Assembly (NCBI RefSeq): GCF_014118685.1
Contig: NZ_JACFAK010000003.1
Coordinates: 124,001 to 188,000, forward strand
Direction of reading: 5' to 3'
From: Flaviflexus huanghaiensis
Lineage (GTDB): Bacteria; Actinomycetota; Actinomycetes; Actinomycetales; Actinomycetaceae
DNA length: 64,000 nucleotides
Shown here: piece by piece, positions 44,132 through 52,813 of the stretch
Layout: each line of letters starts with the position of its first letter
Numbering within the stretch: position 1 is the stretch's first letter
Position numbers and translations under genes: made by a program
The notes under the pieces: generated by a model
Told to the model about the DNA's origin: nothing
Seen by the model: only the letters and a program-made list of their open reading frames with translations
Database searches by the model: none

Positions 44132-45352
44132 CTAGCCGTTCAGGAGCTTCTGAATTCTGCCGACGCCCTCAACAATGTCATCTTCCGACATCGCGTACGA
44201 CAGTCGCAGGTAGCCCGACGGGCCGAATGCTTCACCGGGAACGACTGCGACCTCGGCTTCATCGAGGATGATCGCGGCGAGCTCGCTAGACGTGTTCGCG
44301 ACGCGACCGTTAATGCTACGGCCAAGGACGCCCTCGACCGACGGGTAAACGTAGAACGCGCCCTCCGGGGTGGGGACCTCGAAGCCGTTGATCTTCCGTA
44401 GCTCAGCGACGATGAGCTTCCGGCGTCGATCGAATGCCTCGCGGAACTCGGCAACCGATGACTGGTCGCCGGTCAACGCCTCGAGGGCAGCGGCCTGACA
44501 CACGTTGGCCACATTCGAGGTGAGGTGTGACTGCATGTTTGTTGCGGCCTTGATGATGTCAGCGGGACCGTACATCCAGCCGACCCGCCAACCCGTCATC
44601 GCATACGTCTTCGCGACACCGTTAAGGACGATCGTCTGATCGGCAAGTTCGGGAACCTCGGCGAGAATGTAGGAGTTCGGGACACCGTCGTACGTGAGGT
44701 GTTCGTAAATCTCGTCGGTAATGATCCAGATGCCGTGCTCGAGAGCCCATTCCCCGATCGCCCGAGTCTGCTCCTGCGAGTAGACGGCACCTGTCGGGTT
44801 TGAGGGAGAGCAGAACAGGAAGACCTTCGTGCGATCTGTGCGCGCCGCTTCGAGCTGCTCGACCGTCACCGTGTAACCCTGATCGGCGCCGGCGAAGACC
44901 TCAACGGGCACGCCGCCAGATAGGCGGATCGCCTCCGGGTACGTCGTCCAGTACGGGGCGGGCAGGAGAACTTCGTCGCCGTCATCGAGCAGGGCGGCGA
45001 ACGCCTGGTAGACGGCCTGCTTGCCGCCGTTGGTGACGAGGATATTGTTCGGGTCGACCTCGACGCCCGAATCCTCCTTCGTCTTCTTAGCGATGGCGGC
45101 ACGGAGTGCGGGCTGGCCCTTCGCGGGGGAGTAGCGGTGGTTCTTCGGATCGCGGGCGGCCACGATGGCGGCCTCGACGATATGGTCGGGTGTGGGGAAG
45201 TCTGGCTCGCCAGCGCCGAAGCCGATGACGGGGCGTCCCTCCGCCTTGAGGGCCTTGGCTTTCGCATCGACGGCGAGGGTTGCTGATTCCTGGAGTGCGC
45301 CAAGTCGTTTCGAGACGCGGCGTGCGGGTGTTGTAGTGCTCACGATGTTCAT
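44132..45352 (-). CDS. Pyridoxal-phosphate aminotransferase (aspartate aminotransferase type)
   Basis: A 406-residue class I aminotransferase. [17 protein letters not shown] and the substrate-arginine region, [28 protein letters not shown] with the PLP-binding Asp and Tyr, and the Schiff-base Lys248 in [14 protein letters not shown] match bacterial aspartate aminotransferases of the I-gamma/Ib group. It probably transfers the amino group between aspartate and 2-oxoglutarate. Its position just before tRNA-Trp-secE on the opposite strand is common in actinobacteria. Confidence 0.92.
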   Translation of the reverse strand: MNIVSTTTPARRVSKRLGALQESATLAVDAKAKALKAEGRPVIGFGAGEPDFPTPDHIVEAAIVAARDPKNHRYSPAKGQPALRAAIAKKTKEDSGVEVDPNNILVTNGGKQAVYQAFAALLDDGDEVLLPAPYWTTYPEAIRLSGGVPVEVFAGADQGYTVTVEQLEAARTDRTKVFLFCSPSNPTGAVYSQEQTRAIGEWALEHGIWIITDEIYEHLTYDGVPNSYILAEVPELADQTIVLNGVAKTYAMTGWRVGWMYGPADIIKAATNMQSHLTSNVANVCQAAALEALTGDQSSVAEFREAFDRRRKLIVAELRKINGFEVPTPEGAFYVYPSVEGVLGRSINGRVANTSSELAAIILDEAEVAVVPGEAFGPSGYLRLSYAMSEDDIVEGVGRIQKLLNG

Positions 45353-45527
45353 CTTTCCACGTTGGTGCGATCTTTCGGGATCTGTTTCCTATAGTGGTCA
45401 GGTTGACCGGGTGCGGGGTAGGTGACTCCCGCCACGGTGCGACCCGCTAGTTCGACTTAGGGGACGATCGGTATTAATGTTAGTCGAGGCGTGAGAACGT
45501 TCACTGGCTAATTAGTCCTTAGATGGG

Positions 45528-45533
45528 CATAAT
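45528..45533 (+). promoter_or_regulatory. Possible -10 element of tRNA-Trp / secE transcript
   Basis: CATAAT, preceded by TGGG, lies 21 bp before the tRNA. No good -35 is found at the right distance, so it may be an extended -10 promoter. Confidence 0.3.
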
Positions 45534-45554
45534 AGACAAGGCTTTCTCAGTCGT

Positions 45555-45630
45555 AGGGCAGTGGCGCAATTGGTAGCGCATCGGTCTCCAAAACCGACGG
45601 TTGTGGGTTCGAGTCCCGCCTGCCCTGCCA
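45555..45630 (+). tRNA. tRNA-Trp (CCA)
   Basis: A 76-nt cloverleaf with encoded CCA end. Acceptor AGGGCAG pairs with CTGCCCT, discriminator G, anticodon CCA in the loop CTCCAAA. It lies just upstream of secE, the usual actinobacterial arrangement. Confidence 0.96.
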
Positions 45631-45683
45631 GAGAGGGCGGTTCTTCGGAACCGCTTTCTTTATCTATCAGGAAGGACACGCGC

Positions 45684-45935
45684 GTGAGCGACGCACCAAC
45701 CACAGCCGGAGACGGCTCGCGCACGCCCAAGGCTCAGACCAACAAGAGCCTGTGGGCGCGTATCAAGCTGTTCTTCCGCCAGATCATCGGCGAGCTCCGT
45801 AAAGTCGTTCGCCCCACCCGCAAGGAGCTGTGGAACCTGTTCGTTACGGTCCTCGTCTTCGTTGCGATCATCATGGCCATTGTCGCTCTGCTGGACGTCA
45901 TGTTCGGTGAGCTGGCCTTCTTGATCTTCGGCTAG
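45684..45935 (+). CDS. secE: Preprotein translocase subunit SecE
   Basis: An 83-residue SecE with a polar ~30-residue N-terminus, the amphipathic helix IGELRKVVRPTRKELWN and one membrane span (LFVTVLVFVAIIMAIVALLD), as in other single-span SecE proteins. It stabilises SecY in the translocon. GTG at 45684 follows AGGAAGG; a longer frame upstream overlaps the tRNA and was rejected. nusG starts 13 bp downstream. Confidence 0.95.
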   Translation: MSDAPTTAGDGSRTPKAQTNKSLWARIKLFFRQIIGELRKVVRPTRKELWNLFVTVLVFVAIIMAIVALLDVMFGELAFLIFG

Positions 45936-45948
45936 AAAGTAGGAAATC

Positions 45949-46704
45949 GTGTCGCAAGACGAGTCCACTCAGATGAACGAGGGTGCCGAGATCGAGCAGA
46001 CGCCGACCGAGGAGACCCCGGACGTCGTCGAGGACGTGGCGGCCGACGAGGACGTTGAGGCCGCAACTCCGCGACCTGCGGAGGATCCGACCTCGCCCGA
46101 GGCCATCAGGAAGCGTCTCAAGGGCCTTCCCGGCCGCTGGTACGTGCTCCACACGTACGCCGGATATGAGAAGCGCGTCAAGCAGAACCTCGAAATCCGC
46201 ATGAAGTCGATGAACATGGAGGACTACATCTTCCAGGTGGAAGTCCCCATGGAAGAGGTCTTCGAGGTCAAGCGTGGCGAACGCAAGCTCGTCAACCGTG
46301 TCCGCATGCCCGGATATGCGCTTGTGCGCATGGACATGGAGGACGAGGCGTGGCGGACGGTCCAGGAGACCCAGGGCGTGACCGGCTTCGTCGGTAACGG
46401 TCGCGACCCGGTTCCGCTCACCGAGCCCGAAGTCATCAAGATGCTGACCCCCGTGGTCGAGCTCGAGGTCGCCAAGGAGCTCCGTGCACAGGGCAAGTCC
46501 CGCCCCGGTATCGAGCCCGCTGTTGTCACTGCCGAGTTCGAGGTCGGCGAGAACGTTATTCTCACGCTTGAGCCGTGGGTCGGCATGCCGGCCACCATCG
46601 ACGCTGTCGACGCGGCCAACCAGCGCCTCACGGTGCTCATGACACTTGTCGGCCAGGAGACCCCGGTCGACCTTTCCTTCAGCCAGGTCAAGAAGGCCGA
46701 CTAG
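45949..46704 (+). CDS. nusG: Transcription antitermination factor NusG
   Basis: A 251-residue NusG. An acidic extension of about 60 residues precedes the NGN domain ([20 protein letters not shown]), then the KOW domain near the C-terminus ([14 protein letters not shown]). The acidic extension is typical of actinobacteria. It binds RNA polymerase and Rho or ribosomal protein S10. GTG start at 45949 after a short purine-rich RBS (AAAGTAGGAAA). Confidence 0.95.
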   Translation: MSQDESTQMNEGAEIEQTPTEETPDVVEDVAADEDVEAATPRPAEDPTSPEAIRKRLKGLPGRWYVLHTYAGYEKRVKQNLEIRMKSMNMEDYIFQVEVPMEEVFEVKRGERKLVNRVRMPGYALVRMDMEDEAWRTVQETQGVTGFVGNGRDPVPLTEPEVIKMLTPVVELEVAKELRAQGKSRPGIEPAVVTAEFEVGENVILTLEPWVGMPATIDAVDAANQRLTVLMTLVGQETPVDLSFSQVKKAD

Positions 46705-46769
46705 AAGGACACCAGGGCGGCACCCTCTGCCATTGGATGTCGCCAACTTCAAGAAAAATAAGGATCATC

Positions 46770-47198
46770 ATGCCTCCCAAGAAGAAGGTTGCTGGCCTGA
46801 TCAAGCTCCAGATTCAGGCTGGCGCTGCGACCCCGGCCCCGCCCATTGGCCCGGCCCTCGGTCAGCACGGCGTCAACATCATGGAGTTCTGCAAGGCCTA
46901 CAACGCCGCGACAGAGTCCCAGCGTGGGAATGTCATCCCCGTTGAGATCACCGTGTACGAGGATCGCTCGTTCACGTTCATCACGAAGACCCCGCCCGCA
47001 GCCGAGCTCATCAAGAAGGCCGCCGGTGTGAAGAAGGCGTCTGCTACCCCGCACACCGTCAAGGTCGGCAAGCTCAGCAAGGACCAGGTTCGCGAAATCG
47101 CCCAGACCAAGATGCCTGACCTCAACGCCAACGACATCGAGGCCGCCGAGGCCATCATCGCTGGCACCGCCCGTTCGATGGGCATCACTGTCGAGTAA
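46770..47198 (+). CDS. rplK: 50S ribosomal protein L11
   Basis: A 142-residue L11 of standard length, with the N-terminal proline-rich motif [21 protein letters not shown] and the RNA-binding C-terminal domain ([26 protein letters not shown]). ATG at 46770 follows AAGGATC. Part of the nusG-rplK-rplA series. Confidence 0.97.
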   Translation: MPPKKKVAGLIKLQIQAGAATPAPPIGPALGQHGVNIMEFCKAYNAATESQRGNVIPVEITVYEDRSFTFITKTPPAAELIKKAAGVKKASATPHTVKVGKLSKDQVREIAQTKMPDLNANDIEAAEAIIAGTARSMGITVE

Positions 47199-47289
47199 TC
47201 TCGGCACCTCACTGTAAACGCCGCCCCGGCGGCATGTGGAAGGGCCTGCGCAGGTCCGTCAACCACAACTGCTAAGGAGAAAAGCAGAA

Positions 47290-47997
47290 ATGGCAAAGCG
47301 CTCAAAGAACTACAGGAAGTCGGCGGAGAAGATCCACGCTGGCGAAGTCTACGCCCCTCGGAAGGCGATGGAGCTGGCGAAGGAGACGTCGACCGTCAAG
47401 TTCGACGCGACCGTTGAGGTCATGTTCCGTCTCGGTGTTGATCCCCGCAAGGCCGACCAGATGGTCCGCGGCACGGTCAACCTGCCCCACGGCACCGGCA
47501 AGACTGCTCGCGTCATCGTCTTCGCGACCGGTGACCGCGCTCAGCAGGCGATCGACGCTGGCGCTGACGAGGTCGGCGGCGACGAGCTCATCGAGAAGGT
47601 CGCTGGCGGCTGGACCGACTTCGATGCGGCTGTCGCAACCCCGGACCTCATGGGCAAGGTCGGCCGGCTTGGCCGTGTCCTCGGCCCCCGTGGTCTCATG
47701 CCCAACCCGAAGACCGGTACGGTGACGATGGACGTCGCGAAGGCCGTCTCCGACATCAAGGGTGGCCGCATCGAGTTCCGCGTTGACAAGCACGGCAACC
47801 TCGGTTTCATCGTCGGCAAGACCTCGTTCTCGGTCGAGCAACTCGTCGAGAACTACGCCGCGGCGCAGGAGGAGATCCTCCGCCTCAAGCCGTCCGCCTC
47901 GAAGGGCCGCTACATCACGAAGGCCACGGTCTCGACAACGATGGGCCCGGGCATCCCGCTCGACGCCTCGAAGACTCGCGACCTGCTCGAGGACTGA
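47290..47997 (+). CDS. rplA: 50S ribosomal protein L1
   Basis: A 235-residue L1, which binds the L1 stalk of 23S rRNA and may repress its own operon. [28 protein letters not shown] and MGPGIPLD are diagnostic. ATG at 47290 follows AAGGAGA with typical spacing. Its stop is followed by a strong hairpin at 48021-48044. Confidence 0.97.
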   Translation: MAKRSKNYRKSAEKIHAGEVYAPRKAMELAKETSTVKFDATVEVMFRLGVDPRKADQMVRGTVNLPHGTGKTARVIVFATGDRAQQAIDAGADEVGGDELIEKVAGGWTDFDAAVATPDLMGKVGRLGRVLGPRGLMPNPKTGTVTMDVAKAVSDIKGGRIEFRVDKHGNLGFIVGKTSFSVEQLVENYAAAQEEILRLKPSASKGRYITKATVSTTMGPGIPLDASKTRDLLED

Positions 47998-48020
47998 CCC
48001 TGTACAGCCCAACGGCTCCC

Positions 48021-48044
48021 GCCCCCGACCATCCGGTCGGGGGC
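48021..48044 (+). terminator. Perfect 10-bp hairpin after rplA
   Basis: GCCCCCGACC at 48021-48030 and GGTCGGGGGC at 48035-48044 form a perfect stem with an ATCC loop. Only a short T-run (TTT at 48050-48052) follows, so it may be a partial terminator or processing site before the next gene. Confidence 0.6.
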
Positions 48045-48050
48045 GCCCGT

Positions 48051-49364
48051 TTGGACTGGGCAGTTGCGCTCATCCTGGCGCTCGCCTCGCTCGTCTGGTC
48101 GGCCATCGCCATCTCCTCGTCGCCGGGCCTTTCTCGCTACGACGAGTGGACGTACATCGATTATGCGTTTCGCATTTCCCAAGGCGAGATCCCTACCCAG
48201 GGCGACGAGCTCGCGGAGTTTGCGAGGCAGGCGTGGAGTTGCCGGGGCATGGAGGGGGACATCCGGGGCGTCATCCCACCCCCGTGTAACGAGGCGGGCG
48301 ACCGGCCCGCGGAGGACTGGCCGTTTGAGGGCGAGAACTACAACGCCTTCCACCCGCCCCTCTACTTCGCTTTTGCGGGACTGATCGGGCAGGCCTTCGA
48401 CGACGCGGGCGCCGACTTCACCGATGGAGCTCGCACCGCGTCCGCCATCCTCGCAACGGCGGGCGCCGCCGCACTGTACCTCGCTGTGCGCCAGTGGGGA
48501 GTGGGGCGGCGGAACTCGGCCGGGGCGACGCTCGTCGCGATGAGCGCCCCAGCGCTCGCTCAATCAGCCGCGATCGTCCACAATGACGCGATCAGCATGC
48601 TTGCAGGAGCAGCCGCTGTCTGGATCGCTACGAGGATATTTAAGGACGGCAGGTTCGGATGGTTATTGCCGCTCATCATCACAGCCCTCATCTCGTCGAC
48701 GAGAACGATGTCGGTCGTCGCGATCCTCGCGGTTGGCGTCCTCGCCTTTGCCATTGCGCTTCGAGGAGACGAGCGCTGGAGGCGGGTCAAGCCTTCGCTC
48801 GCCATCGCTGCCGGCACCATGGTGCCGTACGTGCTGTGGACAGCGTTTCAGAACTCTCGTCGGCCGGAGGACTACGTCCCCGCGATCACCGGACTGTCGA
48901 CCGAGCCGTTCGATGCCGGGTCAGTGCCGACCGTGCTCAACTCGATCATCGGGGGTGGGGCGCCCTGGGGGCTGACTTCGCCGGCGGGGGACTGGTATCT
49001 CCACCCCGATCTGGACTCTGGACTGCTGACGGTCTGGAGCTGGGTCCTCTACGCGGTCTTCCTCATCCTGCTTCCCGTCGCCTTCTACATCGCGATGACG
49101 AGCCAAAGCCCCATCCGGCACCTCGCCATCCTCGTTCTCGTCCTACCTGCCTTCACCGCCCTTATCGTCCAGGCTCGCGAAATCCTGTCCAATGACGCGC
49201 ACTTCCGGGCGATCTCCGGCAGGTACTCCATCACCGCAGTTCCGCTGTACGCGGCCTTCCTTGGGGTCCTGTTCGAGCGCCACGGTGAGACGCTCCGTAG
49301 CTGGCTACTGCTCGGCGTCGGCACAGCGGGATTCTCTGCACTCCTGCTGTCCCCCTTCGTCTGA
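48051..49364 (+). CDS. DUF2142-like / GT-C-like membrane protein
   Basis: A 437-residue membrane protein with about nine hydrophobic segments. The extracytoplasmic motif SRYDEWTYIDYAFRISQG after the first segment, NAFHPPLYFAFAGLIGQ and AAIVHNDAISMLAGAAAV parallel those of the DUF2142 proteins at 2277 and 4788 (FRGPDEPHHVNS, TQHPPVYYAGGA and VTNDTLAIGAGA), so it appears distantly related. TTG at 48051 is the likely start, preceded by the GGGGG of the hairpin; no ATG or GTG fits. It is an intruder between rplA and rplJ. Confidence 0.7.
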   Translation: MDWAVALILALASLVWSAIAISSSPGLSRYDEWTYIDYAFRISQGEIPTQGDELAEFARQAWSCRGMEGDIRGVIPPPCNEAGDRPAEDWPFEGENYNAFHPPLYFAFAGLIGQAFDDAGADFTDGARTASAILATAGAAALYLAVRQWGVGRRNSAGATLVAMSAPALAQSAAIVHNDAISMLAGAAAVWIATRIFKDGRFGWLLPLIITALISSTRTMSVVAILAVGVLAFAIALRGDERWRRVKPSLAIAAGTMVPYVLWTAFQNSRRPEDYVPAITGLSTEPFDAGSVPTVLNSIIGGGAPWGLTSPAGDWYLHPDLDSGLLTVWSWVLYAVFLILLPVAFYIAMTSQSPIRHLAILVLVLPAFTALIVQAREILSNDAHFRAISGRYSITAVPLYAAFLGVLFERHGETLRSWLLLGVGTAGFSALLLSPFV

Positions 49365-49415
49365 ACTCCTCTGGCCGCGCACCATCCGCGCGCGGGCAGG
49401 GAAGCCCTCGTGCCG

Positions 49416-50165
49416 TCAGCTGTGGGGACTGCTCGCGAGAGGGAGCCGGTCGAAAGCCCGAGTAGCCGCCACTCCCATGAGGGCAATGAGAGGCACCGCA
49501 GTCAGTGCCGCCCACCCCCAGGTTTCCCCGCCCTCGAGAGAAAAGAGGCCGGCTGGCGAGTAGTCGCGGACACCGGGAACTGCAGAGAGCAGTGCGAGGG
49601 CGAAATAGACGCCGAGCCCGACTCCCGCGGCCCCAGCCATCGATCCCCGCAACGCCGCCCCCAGGGCAGCGGCGGCGATGAGGACCGCCATGAGAACGAG
49701 CCAGCGCAGCGCCATCGCCATCGGCGTGCCGAGCTCGCCCTCACCGAACAGGATCGCTGTCATGACGCTGTTGCCAAGGGCGCCGATGATGACCGCCACT
49801 GCGGTGATGAGAGCATTCGCGACCGCCGGGGCGAGAAGCAGGGCGCTTCTCGGCACCGGACGGGCGAGGAGGAGGGCGGCGCTACCGCTCGACAGCGGCT
49901 GGGCGATCGAGTAGGCGGCGACCATGACGGTGAGCAGGGGGATGACCTGGGAGAGGTCGCTTGCCCACTGGGCATACGCGTTCACCGACGTCGGATCGCC
50001 CCCGAGGATCTCGAGGCCGCCCCCCACAAGAGAGATGATCTGCGGCATGAGCTTCGTGATGACCGGGCCGATGAGGGCGAGGAAGATGACGACACCCGCG
50101 AGGACCGGGGCGCGCCAGGTGCGGAGCATGCCGCGCAGTTCGTGGCGGATGAGAATCCGGAACAT
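49416..50165 (-). CDS. ABC transporter permease (ABC-2 type)
   Basis: A 249-residue protein with six hydrophobic segments: APVLAGVVIFLALIGPVI, VIPLLTVMVAAYSIAQPL followed by SSGSAALLLARPVPRSALLL, and four more. The layout is that of an ABC-2 export permease. ATG at 50165 has AGGAGG upstream; in-frame extension would run through the ATPase gene. It shares one base with the ATPase stop, so the two are coupled. Last gene of the PadR operon; substrate unknown. Confidence 0.85.
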   Translation of the reverse strand: MFRILIRHELRGMLRTWRAPVLAGVVIFLALIGPVITKLMPQIISLVGGGLEILGGDPTSVNAYAQWASDLSQVIPLLTVMVAAYSIAQPLSSGSAALLLARPVPRSALLLAPAVANALITAVAVIIGALGNSVMTAILFGEGELGTPMAMALRWLVLMAVLIAAAALGAALRGSMAGAAGVGLGVYFALALLSAVPGVRDYSPAGLFSLEGGETWGWAALTAVPLIALMGVAATRAFDRLPLASSPHS

Positions 50166-51076
50166 TATCGGGCGCCTCCTGTTAGGTCGAGGAAGATATC
50201 GGCAAGACCGCGGGGATTGAGCGAGTGGAGGGCCGCCCCGGTCGCCGCGATGATCCCCGGTAACTCCCGCTGGGCAGTCTCGAGGTCGGTGACCCTCATA
50301 CCGAGCGTCTCGCGAGGACCGTTCCCCGCCCGGTTGATGCTGCGAACCCACGGCAATGCTCGCAGGTCATCGACGAGCCGGTCGATGGGGCCCGAGACAT
50401 CGAGGGACAGCCCTTGCCCCTCACGGACAAGGTCGTCCATCGACGACTGGCGCACGAGCCGGCCCTCGTTGATGATGATCGCGGAATCGCAGACTCGCTC
50501 CGCCTCGTCGAGGGAGTGGGTCGAGTAGAGCACGGTTGCTCGGCCGCGCAGGGAGCGGACGAGGTCGTGGAAGAGTCGCTGCCCCGCCGGATCGAGGGCC
50601 GAGGTCGGCTCATCGAGGATGAGGAGGCGGGGCGAGCCGACGAGGGACTGCGCGAGCCCGAGACGCTGCTTCATGCCTCGGGAGAACATGCGCACCGGCC
50701 GCCTGTTGTCTTCGAGTCCCACGGCTCGCAGGAGCGGCTCAATGACCGACGTGCTGTCGATCCTCGAGAGGCTCAATGCGAGCTCGAGCACCTCATCGGC
50801 TCTCATCCACCCCGGGAACGACGGCACGTCGGGCAGGTAGCCGATGTGGCGGCGGGCGGCGATGCTACCCGCCGGGTCACCATAGATATCGGCAGTTCCC
50901 GCGTCGGCCCCGATGAGGCCGAGGAGAATGCTGATAAGGGTGGTTTTGCCTGCCCCGTTCGGACCGACGAGGGCGCAGGCAACCCCATCCTCCAGCGCGA
51001 CAGTCAGATCGTCGAGTGCCCTCTTGTCGCCGTAGAGCTTTGTCAGCCCGGCCACGGCCAGCGCGCGCTCAGCCAT
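50165..51076 (-). CDS. ABC transporter ATP-binding protein
   Basis: A 303-residue ATPase. Walker A is VGPNGAGKTTL, the signature is SRGMKQRLGLAQSL, and Walker B is LLILDEPTSALDP; the D-loop and H-loop (YSTHSLDEAERV) follow. The C-terminal ~90 residues form the regulatory tail common in export ATPases of CcmA/YhaQ type. ATG at 51076 lies 8 bp inside the preceding gene. With the permease it should form an exporter for a drug, lipid or peptide. Confidence 0.92.
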   Translation of the reverse strand: MAERALAVAGLTKLYGDKRALDDLTVALEDGVACALVGPNGAGKTTLISILLGLIGADAGTADIYGDPAGSIAARRHIGYLPDVPSFPGWMRADEVLELALSLSRIDSTSVIEPLLRAVGLEDNRRPVRMFSRGMKQRLGLAQSLVGSPRLLILDEPTSALDPAGQRLFHDLVRSLRGRATVLYSTHSLDEAERVCDSAIIINEGRLVRQSSMDDLVREGQGLSLDVSGPIDRLVDDLRALPWVRSINRAGNGPRETLGMRVTDLETAQRELPGIIAATGAALHSLNPRGLADIFLDLTGGAR

Positions 51077-51362
51077 AGAGCGTGTCGATGATGCCGTCAT
51101 CGCCGGGCGTCGAAGACTGGCGCTGAGGAGACTCCTCCGCCATCCTCCGCTCCCGTCGGCGGAGAATGAAGAAAGTGAGCGGGCCAACGAACTGGACGAG
51201 ACAGACGAGGAACCACACGACGCGGGGGAGTCCGCCGGGCAGATGCTCGCGGTCCGTGCGAGAGACGGCGATGATACCCGCGACCATGAGGCTGAGCGAC
51301 ACCGCAGCGAGGATGCCGAGCGCGATAAGAGCGGGAGTGGACAGGTCAGCGAGCTCAGCCAT
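51069..51362 (-). CDS. PLDc_N-domain membrane protein
   Basis: A 97-residue protein with two membrane segments (ALIALGILAAVSLSLMVAGI and VVWFLVCLVQFVGPLTFFIL), the pattern of the phospholipase D N-terminal (PLDc_N) family, WxxxxxxxxxGPxxxFxxxR. Such small proteins commonly sit in PadR-ABC operons, possibly as transporter partners. ATG at 51362 overlaps the preceding gene by 8 bp. Confidence 0.75.
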   Translation of the reverse strand: MAELADLSTPALIALGILAAVSLSLMVAGIIAVSRTDREHLPGGLPRVVWFLVCLVQFVGPLTFFILRRRERRMAEESPQRQSSTPGDDGIIDTLYG

Positions 51363-52122
51363 GGAGACCGGCCTCCTTCCAGGCGGCCCGCAGACCCGCG
51401 CGGACGGGGATGAGGCCAGCGGCCAGGCCCGCCGCGGCGGGACCGACGATGAGGGAAGCGATGCCGGCAAGTGGTTGTGGACGATTGCCGAGACTCGTCG
51501 ACCGAAGGGCGAGGACCGAGACTCCGGCGCCGAGGAAGGCGAGCGAGGAGGCGTGGACGCCCCGGGCGAGCTGGTCTCCGCGATCTCTCGCACGTGCCGC
51601 CCATGCGGCGGCTCCGGCCGAGATGACGATCCCCGGCGCGAGCGCACCGAAGCGGCCCGAGAAGCGGTTCGGTCGGAAGGCGATATCCCAGCCGCTCGGC
51701 AGGCGGCCATCGGAGCGCACCGCTGCGGCGGTGCTCACGGCGATGGTGAGGGCCGCCCCCGCGAGAGGAAGCGCCCGCGTCACCTCCATGGCTCGCTCGG
51801 GCACGGCGCTGAGAACGTCGCCGTCGAGATCATCCGGCCTCATCCAGCCGAGCTTGACGGCGACCGCGGCAAGATTGACGTCCCACCCCCAGCCAATAAC
51901 CCGCCGGACGAAGATGCTTGGGTTCGCCGGATCCCACACACGCCCGTACGAGACCGGCTGGGCAGAGTCGCTGTCCAACACCATCTCCGCATATTCGGCA
52001 GGGTCTCCCAGATCCTCGGGGTCGACACCGCTGTCGAGAAGATCGAGCAGGTCGGCGAGAGCTTGAGGATTGCGACCGCGCAGATGTTCGCGCACTGCAC
52101 TGTAGAAGTTGTCGGATGTCAT
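51355..52122 (-). CDS. Hypothetical protein, DUF5808-like region
   Basis: A 255-residue protein. The N-terminal ~55 residues are acidic and helical (ALADLLDLLDSGVDPEDLGD). A central segment FVRRVIGWGWDVNLAAVAVK resembles the short DUF5808 motif often encoded beside PadR regulators. Several Ala/Gly-rich hydrophobic stretches follow (ALPLAGAALTIAVSTAAAV, ALAPGIVISAGAAAWAARA), so the C-terminal half may be membrane-embedded. It overlaps PadR by 4 bp (ATGA). Function unknown. Confidence 0.6.
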   Translation of the reverse strand: MTSDNFYSAVREHLRGRNPQALADLLDLLDSGVDPEDLGDPAEYAEMVLDSDSAQPVSYGRVWDPANPSIFVRRVIGWGWDVNLAAVAVKLGWMRPDDLDGDVLSAVPERAMEVTRALPLAGAALTIAVSTAAAVRSDGRLPSGWDIAFRPNRFSGRFGALAPGIVISAGAAAWAARARDRGDQLARGVHASSLAFLGAGVSVLALRSTSLGNRPQPLAGIASLIVGPAAAGLAAGLIPVRAGLRAAWKEAGLHG

Positions 52123-52448
52123 GCTGTTCCCTCCATCAATTCATCCATGGACGACACGAGGCTTCGCCACGTGTCGCGCTGGTCCGAGAGTTGTGCTGTG
52201 CCAGCACGTGTTAGCCGGTAGTACTTGCGGGGAGGTCCGCTGGGCGACTCCTCCCAAAACGTATCGACGTAACCGGCCGTGCCAAGCCTGGTGAGAAGCG
52301 GATAGACCGTTCCCGGGCCTGCCTCAAGCCCGTCGCGACGCGCCAGATCATCGACGACTTCGCCGCCATATTTCTCGCCGTGTCCGAGCAGCGCGAGGAT
52401 TGCGAGCTCGAGCACCCCGCGTCGGAGCTGAGAGACCTTCTTCGCCAT
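52119..52448 (-). CDS. PadR-family transcriptional regulator
   Basis: A 109-residue PadR protein: winged helix LRRGVLELAILALLGHGEKYG, recognition-helix region LEAGPGTVYPLLTRLGTAGY, and the wing SGPPRKYYRLTRAG, followed by a short C-terminal helix for dimerisation. First gene of a minus-strand operon of PadR, the DUF5808-like gene, PLDc_N, ABC ATPase and permease, all overlapping by 1-8 bp. It most likely represses its own operon and is released by a toxic ligand; an inverted repeat sits at its promoter. Confidence 0.92.
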   Translation of the reverse strand: MAKKVSQLRRGVLELAILALLGHGEKYGGEVVDDLARRDGLEAGPGTVYPLLTRLGTAGYVDTFWEESPSGPPRKYYRLTRAGTAQLSDQRDTWRSLVSSMDELMEGTA

Positions 52449-52461
52449 GAGTCCTCTCCTT

Positions 52462-52494
52462 CACCTAGTACCTTGTTATGCATAGTAGTAGGTG
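52462..52494. promoter_or_regulatory. Probable PadR operator (inverted repeat)
   Basis: CACCTAGTAC at 52462-52471 and GTAGTAGGTG at 52485-52494 are inverted repeats with 9 of 10 bases matching, around a 13-bp AT-rich spacer that contains ATGCAT. It lies 13 bp upstream of the PadR start, on or beside its promoter, as expected for an autoregulated PadR operon. Confidence 0.6.
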
Positions 52495-52660
52495 GAGAAT
52501 AGTCTGTCCAGAGGAGGCGCGACCTTTCGAGGAAGTCGATCGATGTGGGGGCGCATAAAGTTGTTCGGTGTCGAGCGTCCGGCGCCTCGCGTGACTTCGT
52601 GAGTTGTCCCGCACACTTCTCATCCTCTGCTTGGCAGCGCGCTAGCGATCTCGTAGTCTG

Positions 52661-52747
52661 GAGGATGCCGAAGACCGCCGGTCACCCGTGAGCCAGACGG
52701 GGTGAAATTCGAGAGAAGCCAGCGCAGGTGAGTATAGAGCTTTCAAG
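52661..52747 (+). promoter_or_regulatory. Ribosomal protein L10 leader (rplJ-rplL autoregulation)
   Basis: The RNA upstream of rplJ begins GAGGATGCCGAAGACCGCCG, the conserved start of actinobacterial L10-leader elements, followed by paired segments and a terminator at 52748-52772. In this family, L10-(L12)4 binding to the leader reduces rplJL expression. The remaining ~210 bases between 52449 and 52660 hold the PadR promoter region and the rplJL promoter; I see no gene there. Confidence 0.75.
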
Positions 52748-52772
52748 CCCCGTGCCGCCTGCACGGGGTTTT
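52748..52772 (+). terminator. Attenuator terminator in the L10 leader
   Basis: CCCCGTGC at 52748-52755 and GCACGGGG at 52761-52768 form a perfect stem followed by TTTT, 42 bp before the rplJ start. A promoter-proximal intrinsic terminator implies attenuation control. Confidence 0.8.
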
Positions 52773-52813
52773 GTCGTTTCGTGGCTAGGCGGCAATAAGT
52801 GGAAGGAGGCCCT

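Noticed and set aside
45898-46752. 284-codon minus-strand frame opposite nusG
   Set aside because: Antisense to nusG; no RBS or domain.
49410-50528. 372-codon plus-strand frame opposite the ABC permease/ATPase
   Set aside because: Antisense to two recognised genes, highly charged low-complexity translation.
52665-52691. Eight-codon frame MPKTAGHP in the rplJ leader
   Set aside because: The bases are the conserved start of the L10-leader RNA, which explains the conservation without translation.
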